From Mesorhabditis belari (Eukaryota > Nematoda > Chromadorea > Rhabditida > Rhabditidae): a stretch of DNA of 64,000 nucleotides. The notes under the pieces were generated by a model. That model was given only the letters and a program-made list of their open reading frames with translations, searched no databases and was not told where the DNA came from. The translations under genes and the position numbers were made by a program. Below are positions 25,163-35,319 of this stretch, piece by piece. The stretch covers positions 186,001 to 250,000 of the forward strand of contig CAUEEP010000859.1 of the NCBI GenBank assembly GCA_958450365.1, given 5' to 3'. How positions within the stretch are numbered: position 1 is the first letter of the stretch; every line of letters begins with the position of its first letter.

Positions 25163-28100
25163 ATGAGTTTTCTCAGCCCCGAAGTGCAGCAAATCTTCCA
25201 AAATGCGGTTGGGATAGTCGCGTCGACGCTGACATGGAAGGAATCAAGAGATTTACAGGTATAACAATAATAAAAAAATTTCAATTCCATCAACGATCTT
25301 GTATAACAATGCCAATCATAAATCAGGCTTACTTGCAAGATCTTTGACACAACTTTGTTGGCTTTGTCGGTATTATTACAAATAGCAAAAGTGCACAGTG
25401 AATCAGATACAAAATGGTATGAAAGACTTTGATAATTAGATAAATCATTACCATTAATCAATAAATCTTGAAGCCACAATTAGACCTTTTTTAGATCACC
25501 GCAATCAGCGACTCTGCACTGAAACAATTGGAGTTGAAGGACAACAATGGGACCACTTCGCTGTATAAGGTAAGATTCGGATATCTTATATGTTCAGAAA
25601 ATTCCATTCAAAACTGATTTCAGGACAAATCAAACGTCTTCTACGTGATTTATCGCCCGACGAAAAAAGTGATCATCAAAAGTATGCCGGAGGCTGAGGG
25701 GAAAATCATCGCCAATCGACTAAATCTTCTCTTTGCTGGACTGTACGATGGTAATCATAAAGCATAATAAATTTACATCTAGTGAATATTTTAGAATCTT
25801 TAGAACCTTAAAACTTTTAATAGCAAAACTTTCAAATAACTCAACTTATCAAATCAACCCGCGAACAGCGAACCGTTTCATATTTTCCAGTCACTTTTTG
25901 ACTTTAACTAATCTAATCTAGATCTAAATCTAGATTTGCAGATACTTTACATTCAGAACTTTTGAATCACCCTGTATATTCGAAATCCTACTTTTCATTG
26001 CCTTGACTTTAAACTTAATATTCTTAAGCGATCTCAATGATTGTTTTTGCAGAACTTCAAAACAGTGCCAAATCTGTCTTTATATTCAATTTTAGACCCA
26101 ATCCGACAATTGCCTGACAACGAGCTGGAGCGAATCGCTGTATTTACTCTCAAAAATCCGAGTTGGACTGAGGTGCTGGAAAGCTTTTTTACTTTAGAAT
26201 CTGCCTAAATATAAAAAAGTAACCTTATATGCAAATTTGTCTTTTTATGCTAATTGTAATCGAATTCAGATCCATTTGGCGGCGGCGCTCGGACTGACCC
26301 GAACGCTGAGCTTTCTCTTCGAAAGAGACGCTGTTGTGTAAGTTTTTGTCCAAAATGTTTTAAAATTCTATAGGGTAGCGCACAATTACCCGCACTCAGT
26401 TCAGATTCTCCAGCTCAACGAAGAGCCAATCAATTGACCTGATTTTTTTTATTATCAAATTGAATATTTCTCCTGCAATGTGTTTTCTGGATTTGATCAG
26501 AAAAGTTTCTAAACTTTTGCTAGAGCGCTGCAAAGTTGCGACACACGTTTGCTTCGGCGGAATAGCGATTTTTTTGGTTTTTGTAACTAGTTTCAATGAC
26601 TCAAAATCAAAGAAAACCAGCTTCATTTACTTCTTTTTACTTATTATTTTCAAAATCTAGCTCATTTTTACTGGAAAACAATGAATTTCGATTAGGGATC
26701 AAAGTTCAAAATGTGAATTTGAACTGAGTGCGGATAATTGTGCGCCACCCTGTATAATTTCTAAATCTAAATCAAGAATTATATAATTGAATGTATTCAT
26801 GATACCTAGATCATTGTGCAAATCACGTTTTCAGGGTTGTGAACACGCCCACCGAGGACGGACTTTTACCGCTGCACATTGCTTGCGAGTACAATCAGGT
26901 GAGCCTAGATTAGGTTAAAAATTAGTTTGGATCAATTTGCATATTAATATAATGGTAAACTTAATCAATTATCTATTTCAGTATGAAGCGGCCATGTTGT
27001 GCACAAAAGCCGGCGCTCAAGCTTCAAAAATGAACGCTCGAGGGCAAACAGCGTACCATTTAGCGGCAAAAAGTGGAGATATGAGATTAATGAAGGTGAG
27101 AATTTATATATCTATATTTAAATTAGATATAATCTTGATATCAAAATATATTTAGACTTGACTATAGTACAAGGAGTACCGTGTTAGGTACCTGAGAAAG
27201 GTCTTGAATCCTAGCTTTGACCAGATTTCTGGCTCCTAGATTTACTCGGATTCAAGTATAAGTGATTATTATTATACTAAATATACTTAGTAATATCTAA
27301 AAATTGAATAATGTCACATTTGTAGAAAAAACTGTAGAAATTAGCTTTGATCTCGGTCTGGCTATTGCTAGAAAAAACCGCTGCATATTCTGGCTTTGGT
27401 ATCTTACCATATTTTTGTATCTTCTACCATAATCCATTTTCTATTCTGCATTAGCTTTAATCGATAAGTATCTACCAGAAATAATAATCCAGATAATCTA
27501 GGCTCTTCTGTCCACCAATACAGCGCAAGCCATTCAACTTTGTGTCACCGCCGAGGACATGTCTGGTTTCACTCCACTCCAAGAGGCCATCTGCAATGAG
27601 AATCTGGAAGGATTACAGGTACAAATTTTAGTTTTACGTATAGTATTACAAAAAGATTGGTTTATAATTTAACTTTATATTCAGGTGATTCTCTCGGATG
27701 TAATCGCTTGTCGTGGCGCCAAAAAGCAAGTGCTTCGTTGTCTTCAGCACTACGTCGTCAAAGATTACGATAAATGGAGAAAGTGAGTGAGCTTTTCAAA
27801 ATGCAAGTTTTCCGGACCAGGTAAGGCAGAGCCAAGAGAGAAGTCATGTTTCCTTCTTTCTTTCTTTTCTTCTCCCCTCTCTTCTTTCTCTCTTTCTCTT
27901 GGGAAGTTAAAGTATCGGATAGCTCAGTGGTTAGAGCAATTGCCCGGAAAGCAAAAGGCCGAGAGTTCAATCCCCTCTTTGGAAATCTGCTTTTTCCTGC
28001 CAATTCCTTCACTTCCTGATTACAAAAAGCATGTCAGAAGAGTTGGCTTTGCTCACCATCAGCTTAGGCCCGGTTAGAACATTCTGGATAACTAGCCAGA

Positions 28101-31100
28101 CTACTTAACGAGAGCCAGAGACTTTTGAAAGATCTGGATCTAACTTCTAGCGGGGTCTGGCCTGATTATGTGCCTTAAGTCCAGGTTTAAATATCTTTTG
28201 ATTGATATCAAGAGCTTAAAAATCTAGTTATATAATTTGTTTCAGAATCGGCATCCTCGTGTGCAGTTCACAACTCGATTGGTTGATCCAAATGGACCCG
28301 TCCGGGGACACGATTTTGCACAAACCACTTCCGGATCCCGATGTAAACGCTCAAAATTTACATAAGAATTTAAACTGGCAGTAGTTTTAAACTTTTGATA
28401 AGTATATCTATAAAAGTTTTAGATTCTCCGTGTTCTGTGCCAATTCGCGGACAGGAGCTGCTTCGAGCTGCCAAATGACAGTGGACTGACCCCGTTGCAA
28501 GCAGGTATCTAAGGAATTAATAACTAAGTAACGAGCTAGTCATAATATATCTTACTACACATAAATAAATTTAATTTTAATAACGAATTTAGCCATCAAT
28601 CGGGACGACTTAGCAGCTTGTGTGTGCTTTGTTTCGTTCGGGGCTGATGTGAGCAAAAAAACGGCTAAAGGCGAGACGTGTGCTCAATTGGCGTTACAAG
28701 TAAGCAATGTAGATTAATACATTTTAGTACATAGAAACCGAAGTAAATCGATGGTAGGTATGATTTATCAGATTAAAATTTGACCGGTTTTGTCAAATCA
28801 ACCCGTTCATGGGTCTGTTGAGTGAGTTGACGAGCTCAAGCACGTTCTGCGGGCCAGATTTTACATTTTAGGAAACAAATTTCGCTTGTTAAATGGTGGA
28901 TGTAACGAGAAATCAATGTTTAGGCACAAATTAGCAAACCGAACTTGTTTCCTAAAACCGGGCATCTGGTCCGCAGACCATGCTTGGACGAGCGAGATTG
29001 CGGAACATTCGATACGCGCTCCCCCCTTTTGTCATTGGCAACCCTTGAGTCAAATACTGCTGGGGCCGCAATTTAAATGCTTTATACCAACGACAGAGAA
29101 AGACTTGGCGCACAAGAACCAAGAAATAAATGACGCCCAACACCAAGAATGAGCCAGAGGCCAAGGCAAAGGGGCGGGCGTACAAACCAACCGGACGGGC
29201 CCCCAAAAGTACCAATGAGTAATCTGTATTTAGTACGTTATGTATCTTTCAGTTTTCCCACCATCAATTACAAAAATGCCAGCTTATAGTTAGCATATAC
29301 GCAGAAATTTTGCATTATAAATGCAAGTTGACGGGGAAAACCAACAAAACACCCGGGTCTACTTGTCGGTTTTCCCCCATTTTTAAATGCAAACTTTGAC
29401 GAAAAATGTAAAAAATTGACAAGTGCCCAATATTTATATCTAAATTTATTCAGTTTTTAAAGTTTGCGTTTCAGAAAGCCCGCCCGATGATCTTGCAACT
29501 CTTGATCCTGCTCGGCGCTCAAATGGACCCCTCCGATTTACAATTTGCGCAAGAAAAACATAAGTAAAGTTTTGAAAAATGCAAAAAGAAATATGAATTT
29601 AAAGTCAGGCCCTTTTTTTGCCAAATTTAACCTTTTAGACCACAACTCCGAAAAATTTTCCAAACAGCGTTGGAGCCGAAGCTGCAAGAAGCGATGAGAG
29701 ATCATCTGTTACCGGGTAAATTTTGAAGTCTAAAATATAGATTATCTAATTTATAACTAGACAAATGCACATTTAGATAATACAATCAAAATCCGAGACG
29801 CTTTAATGAGCAAACCGAAAACGAATCGAAAAATCGCGCTCTCGTTGGATGGAGGTGGTATTCGGGGACTAGTCGAAGCACAAGTGAGGAAATTTTTAAA
29901 TTTTAGATTTTCCAACTGTTAGCTGAATATCTTTACATGTAAATTTCAATATTAATGCTAAATTTACGTATTAATAACTATAATCAAGTCTAGATGCTTT
30001 TCGAGCTCGAGCGATTGACGGGAAACTCGATCGTCTCGAATATTGAGTGGCTAGGAGGTAAAACAGTTTTCCAAAATTCTAGGCCAATAATTTTCTAAAA
30101 AAACACTTATTTTAGAGAACTACCCTAGTCAAGCTGTCAGTTTTCATTCGACCAGCCCAACTTTTATATCACTGGCTGAGTCTTGTGATTCCTTATGACA
30201 GATGATACTAAAATTGGGCGGATGAAATGAAAACTGAAAGTTAGAATACGGTAGTTTTCGAAAAATAGTGCCTTTTAGGAGACGATTACAGAATAGTTTT
30301 CAAAATGTGCAAGTACCGGGTCGATTTTGATTTAGGAACAAGTACTGGATCGATTTTGGCGATCGGACTTGCATTGGGGAGATCGCCCGCCGACTGCATC
30401 CGCCTTTATCTTCGTTTCAAAGATGAAGTGTTTAGGGTAAGTCTAAGATTACATTCTAATACTTGAGTTGTTTATTAAGCTTTTTAATTTCCGTGCAAAA
30501 CACTGTAAAGCAAAATTTCAGGGAAAACGTCCATATTCTCCGGAAACTCTCGAGGCGTGCCTCATCGGCGAATTCGGGCCAGATCGCAAGTTTGGCGACG
30601 TGAAAAAGAGGTCAAATTTTTAAAGAGCATTTATATATGTCAAAAAGAAACTAACGATATGGCTAAGCTCTATATTATTGTTGTCAAGTTTTTGAAGAAT
30701 CCAAATTACAGACTACTGGTAACGGCTGCTCAAGTGGACGTAAGTCCAGCTGAAATCGTGCTCTTCCGAAGCTACGACCTGCCAAACGAGTCAGCGAAAA
30801 ACTTTGCGAAACTCGGAAATGGCAGAGATATCAAATTGTGGCAAGCGGCTAGATGCTCCAGGTAAGCAAAACAATGAAACACGGCTTTTATTAATCTGTC
30901 GGAAATGTACTTACGAAGCGAAACGCATCCTTTAATTCTTCATTTTTATTGTAGCTAGTTAGCAAGATAATGAAAATCGAGTCTGCGTTTTCTTAGAAAT
31001 CTTATAAGCTGACCAAAATCTTGTGTTTTTAAAAGCCAAAACTGTAAAATTGAAATTTTCAATACATTTTTCTATTTCAGTGCGGCTCCCACCTATTTCA

Positions 31101-32158
31101 CAGCCCCATTCGGCGTTTACATGGACGGGGGCCTGATTGCAAATAATCCGTCAGCCGAAATTCTCTCCGATATTCAAATGATGGAAACATTGGGAGTCAA
31201 TGAGGTTAACAATTACTTACTAACTATTAGAAAATATTATATTTCAGGAAAAACCATCACTTTTCTTATCACTTGGTACCGGGATCCCACCTTTACGCCG
31301 AATGAATGAAAGTCAGCCAAATGGGGGAATTTGGCAGAAGCTGATGAATCAATTCAATCTTAATTTAATGCATACATTACACATGTTGACTGAACAAGTG
31401 AGTGAGGGAAATTGGGGGAAATTGAGTTTTCTAAAAAAATGGATAAAAGCTACTGTAATCTTTCGTTGAGATTTTATCTGCTTTCTCTAATCTAAAGAGC
31501 AATTTGAAATTTGAAAAGCTACCGTAATCTTTCTAAACTAAAAATGCTCCAGAAAGAGTCTGTTTGAATGATTTTTGAGCACAAAGTGCACCCCAAAAAA
31601 GACGTTTTACAATAAAACGAAACTTTCCAGTAGACTTGCTTATCGGGAAATTAACGGGAAATGAGAGTTTTTATTGGCTAAATATCTTTACATTTGCGTT
31701 GAGATTTCCCGATAATTCCCAATAAGCTTTTAACGCGATTTCCGCTTAACAAGCTTCCTTTCCAGATCTCAGCCGCTAACGGTGTAATCGTGAGTCGATC
31801 AGCCGGTTTCTCACTCGCTTTGGGCATCCCATTCTTCCGTTTTTCTCCTCCTCTCCCATCGGATATTCAATTGGATGCAAGAGATGATGAAATTCTGATT
31901 GAAATGCTCTGGATTGCGAGGGTTTGTTTACATCTGACATTGGATTTGAAATTCGAATCATTCCAATACAACAACAATTACAATAAGTCCTTCAAGTCCG
32001 GGTTTAGTCTGTATTCTATAATTGCCATGTTTTCTAAAAGGTGCACCTTAGAGAAAATGATCGTAACTTTTCATTAAATATTCATTTTATTCACTTTTCA
32101 GAACTACATCTACACCCATCCGGACATCAAAAAGATTTGCGAGTACCTGAAGCAATAG
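25163..32158 (+). CDS. Calcium-independent phospholipase A2 (PLA2G6/PNPLA9-type, ankyrin plus patatin domains)
   Basis: Twenty-three exons join in phase to 761 residues, close to human PLA2G6 (about 800). The first exon is 25163-25258 and the last 32102-32158 (TAG). The N-terminal half has ankyrin-like units such as DGLLPLHIACEYNQYEAAML and ARGQTAYHLAAKSGDMRLM. The patatin domain follows: nucleotide-binding-like DGGGIRG (D454-G460), nucleophile elbow GTSTG with S489, and catalytic aspartate in MDGGLIANNPS (D615), a complete Ser-Asp dyad. The enzyme hydrolyses sn-2 acyl chains of phospholipids and supports membrane remodelling. C-terminal YIYTHPDIKKICEYL matches the family's end. All splice sites seen are GT..AG. 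Introns carry a MITE (26373-26752), a SINE-like repeat (27910-27985) and foldbacks. Confident and apparently intact. Confidence 0.92.
26373..26752. mobile_element. TA-inserting MITE, copy B
   Basis: 380 bp flanked by TA (26371-26372, 26753-26754); the ends contain GCGCACAATTACCCGCACTC and the complement ending TGTGCGCCACCCTG. It is nearly the same as 13893-14265. It lies between exons 5 and 6 of the phospholipase gene without disturbing splice sites. Confidence 0.85.
27910..27985 (+). repeat. tRNA-derived SINE-like sequence
   Basis: GGATAGCTCAGTGGTTAGAG (A box, D-arm) and GAGTTCAATCCCC (B box) are spaced like a tRNA, with a TTGC..GCAA stem between them. No matching acceptor stem is seen. A CT-rich leader of about 60 bp precedes it. 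It sits in an intron of the phospholipase gene. Confidence 0.5.
28848..28980. repeat. Foldback (inverted repeat) in a phospholipase intron
   Basis: TCTGCGGGCCAGATTTTACA at 28848 is mirrored by the complement around 28936-28980 (TGTTTCCTAAAACCG and CATCTGGTCCGCAGA), about 45 bp per arm. Weaker pairing extends outward. The surrounding 28750-29260 is unusually GC-rich for an intron here, so the inserted element may be larger. Confidence 0.5.
30117..30256. repeat. Small palindromic element in a phospholipase intron
   Basis: ACTACCCTAGTC..CAGTTTTCAT at the left is answered by ATGAAAACTG..ACGGTAGT at the right, with the interior also partly complementary (CCCAACTTTTA against TAAAATTGGG). It is about 140 bp with no coding capacity. 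Confidence 0.5.
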
Positions 32159-33271
32159 TCAAGCCAATTTTTTTTTGATTTCTAGTCGCCAAATTGCCAA
32201 CTACCTGTGATTTTTAGATGATTTATTTATTGGATCAATTTTGAGAACAATATCCAGTTTGTACATCCCTCACTTCTCATTGCTTCTCGAAATATTTCGG
32301 CTTAATCGTGATCCACATGTCATAATCGTCTTCATCATGCTGAAACTGCTTAATGAATTTTGGATAGTTTTTATAGTGTGAATTACAAATTATCTAAAAT
32401 TCTGTTCTAAAGGCTGCTGTACGGCTATAGAGTAACCTCAATAACATATTAAAATTAATGTGAGTTCACAAGGGATTATCCAACCGGGGCTATAAGACAG
32501 ACAAGATCCCAGGCTCCAGTCCTGGCTCCCGATTGGCCCGGATACTTTTGTGAACAAGGTTAAGTCAGGCCAAAGGCCAATTAAGCTAGCCAAGGTCTTG
32601 CTAGATTAGAAGCAGGCCAAAACCTAGGTCTAGATCGTTCCTCTGGCTGGTCCAGATTCGTTTCTTTATCAGCCGTACACTAGATTGGCTCAGAATCTAG
32701 GCCTGTCTTTTCGCTGTCCTTTTTTTGTAGACTAAGTCCACAGTAAAATCAGTCCAGCTCGAGTTGGACTGGAAAAATTTGCTTTAGAACAGTCCTGGTA
32801 GGATAGAAACCGTATTTTCCCTAATAGTAGTGCACCCCACCGAGCCGAATTCATGACTGTTTTACGGTTTCCAAGTTTTCACAGTTTGTTGAGCAGCTCA
32901 ACACTCTAATCCCCCACAAGATCTCACCGTCAGCTACATTTTTCGACCCCACATCGATAGGTTCTGCTAGGTTCTGATAAGCGGTTCTCCAGATTTCGAG
33001 CAATTTAGGCGACGCTCAGGGTGCACTACTATTAGGAAAATAGGATAGTCATTTTTTTTACTATTCTTAAGGGATTTACCTACTCAAATTATCTATTTTT
33101 GGATCTTGTTTAAACTTATAAACTTTAAGTTGAAATTAATTATCGAAAAGTCTAGCATAAGTAAAGTTGGTGAAAAGCGATTAGGGAAAATACGGTGGCT
33201 TCGGTTAAGGGTCTAGAATCAAGCAAACTAAAGAAATTTTAGCGAATCGGTGAGATGAAAATTAGATTTGT
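32159..33271. other. Intergenic sequence with a MITE at 32810-33045
   Basis: Inverted ends ATTTTCCCTAATAGTAGTGC (from about 32812) and GCACTACTATTAGGAAAATA (to about 33043) mark a small DNA transposon; a further GGGAAAATACGG lies at about 33186. The stretch 32470-32790 is rich in CCAGG/GGCCA-like words of uncertain origin. No gene recognised. Confidence 0.5.
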
Positions 33272-34357
33272 TTATTTGGCAATGGCAATTACTAGTTTCC
33301 CAACCTCATGTTTCTCCCATTGATACCCCTCGTTCATCCATTTGTGCACCAAAGTAAACTGGTTGAAAGGAACATCGATTGGAGCCCGCGGATCGACGAC
33401 AACGACTCTAAAAGATTTGAAAAAGTTAAAAAATAAACGTAATCAGGATTTGAACAGACGGGAAATTAGCTTTTAAATTGTCAATTGATTGCCAAACTCA
33501 AAAAAGGCCTTATCACATGAAAAATGAGGAATTAAATGCGCTAGAAAGAATGTGCACAAGCACAAAGCACATTCCTGAAGATCAAACAATTGTCAGAATT
33601 GCAAAACCTATCAAATTTTCAATCACTCACTTAATCCTTTGTCCGCCAACGGGTCGAATGTTCAGTTGGGTGCACGGTAAAATCGCTCGTTTTGCGCCCT
33701 CCAATTTGAATGAAATCTGATATCCAATCGTTTTATTCTCTTCTTCTTTCAGAGAGTTTTTCACAATCATTTGACAATGCAAATCACATTGACCATCCGG
33801 GATCTTGAAAGTGTATTCATCGGAGAGGTTCGTGAATTTTAGAGAATATTTGAAGCATAGACAGGGATCCTCACCACCAGAGCCTTCCTCGAGTTGATGG
33901 GAAAGGGCTAAAGAGATTTTTATGATTTCCAAACAATAAAACTATTCGATATTTTGTTAAATGTTCTTGTAGTCAATCTTTGCTTCTGTAAGTGATCAAC
34001 TTTGATTGGATAAGTTTAAAAGAATTGTAGAGGATTAATTCCGGTGTCTCTAAAGTTAAATACTTGCCTGTAGACTGAATACTTTCAAAAATCAACTTTA
34101 ATTTAAGAATGCAGTCTGTAAAGACAAGTTTCAATAAATTTAGTTCAAATTCGAGAAGAGAACTCTTTTAATTCACAGCCTCGAACTTTTTCGTAAACTC
34201 AAACCTATAGTTTTACGATTTAGAATTAACAATTTAAAAAAGAATTAACAACAGCTTGAAGATTTAGAAAATAACGTTTTTGAAAATTGAAAAGACAATG
34301 TACCATACCAGAAAAAGCGAATAGGAAAGGAATAATTAGAGTGAGCGATTGAAACAT
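33272..34357 (-). CDS. Small secreted protein of unknown function
   Basis: Three exons on the minus strand (34309-34357, 33631-33907, 33272-33407) join in phase to 153 residues. The N-terminus, MFQSLTLIIPFLFAFSALS, is a typical signal peptide. The mature part has two CxC-like motifs (DPCLCFKY and QCDLHCQMI) and a beta-rich pattern ending HKWMNEGYQWEKHEVGKLV. The protein would be exported from the cell. I do not recognise the family; it may be nematode-specific. Exon boundaries are canonical GT..AG. Confidence 0.7.
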
Positions 34358-34437
34358 GAGCTTTTAAGAAAATGGGGAAACAGTTGCTTTGAAAAGACTT
34401 TTGGCACACAATGACCTTATTGTTGCACTTATCTAAA

Positions 34438-34590
34438 TTTTTTTTTTTTTTTTGGTTTTTTTGGGGGTGTTTTTTAAAAGGGGTTTTTTTTTTTGGGGGT
34501 GTTTTGGGGGGGGGATTAATTGGGGGGGGGTGGTGGGGGGGGGGTTTTGTAAAAAGAAGGGGGGGGGGGGTGGGGGGGGGGGGGAAAAGG
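34438..34590. repeat. T/G homopolymer tract (probable assembly artefact)
   Basis: Runs of T then G up to 13 bases, almost without other bases. The left flank (TTATTGTTGCACTTAT) and right flank (ATCTACAAAATGAAACCAAA) are the sequences that meet at the hairpin centre of the MITE family seen intact at 53451-53661, so the tract replaces one arm or the tip of a palindrome. Confidence 0.7.
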
Positions 34591-34700
34591 CTGAGATCTA
34601 CAAAATGAAACCAAAATCATAAAGATTAGCCCACTTAAAACAAAGTTATGGCGAGTTGTGTAAACGACCCAGTTGCGCCAATGACCCTGTTGCGCCAAGA
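34591..34700. mobile_element. Half of a GGGGTAGGC-end MITE
   Basis: AAATCATAAAGATTAGCCCA, TATGGCGAGTTGTG and CGACCCAGTTGCGCCA match one arm of the palindromic MITE at 53451-53661 and 60519-60729. The other arm is missing or hidden in the adjacent homopolymer tract. Confidence 0.6.
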
Positions 34701-35319
34701 AAATTGCGGAAATTAGCCCACCCCTCAAACGGGTTAATTCCGGGTTCTTCTTCTGGTAGGTTTTCAAGTTTGTTGCTTTTCGATTTTGTTTGTGAACGAG
34801 CTATCGTTCAACCTGAATCCTTCCACATTTCGCTCTCGTTATTTGAATTCGTGTAAGTGGCCCATTGGGTTAAAGACAAACACAGTTAACAAATAAATTT
34901 TGGTTGGTTAAACGAAGTTTGTACGATAAAGTACAAAAGACCGAGACTTGTGTTAGAACAAGTGTCAGAACTTTTTGGTACAATTTTAAACCTTTTTAAG
35001 CTTGTCTTTTCCTTTAAAAGTTTGGCCTTAAAGCTTTAACTTCAAAATTTAAAATTCTTAGTCCTTATTAGCAAAGTAAACAACATTCTCCTACTTTGTT
35101 TTCTTTTTGAAAGCAGTCCATTCTCAATTCTTTACTTTTGTTTCTCTTCCCCTTTCATTTGCTTTTTCATTTCTCGTGTTCTCCATTGAAAAAACAAATT
35201 GCTGATCAAAATTTATTGCATTCGCACCGAATGGGTGCTCAAACTAGGATTGTTGATGGCCGGTGATTAAAAAAAAGCTCATTTCTATAGTTGATTAGAT
35301 TGGATTAATCGATGAGTGT
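34701..35319. other. Intergenic sequence downstream of vitellogenin
   Basis: No gene recognised. A poly(A) signal for the vitellogenin gene is placed separately at 35212-35217. Confidence 0.4.
35212..35217 (-). terminator. Poly(A) signal of vitellogenin
   Basis: AATAAA on the minus strand, about 103 bp beyond the vitellogenin stop codon, is the only exact signal close by. Confidence 0.5.

Noticed and set aside
28886..29215. Overlapping open frames in the GC-rich intron segment
   Set aside because: They lie in an intron of an intact gene around a foldback and have no recognisable motif.
25163..32158. A separate ankyrin gene and a separate patatin gene
   Set aside because: All 23 exons join in phase and the domain order equals that of PLA2G6, so one gene is the better model.
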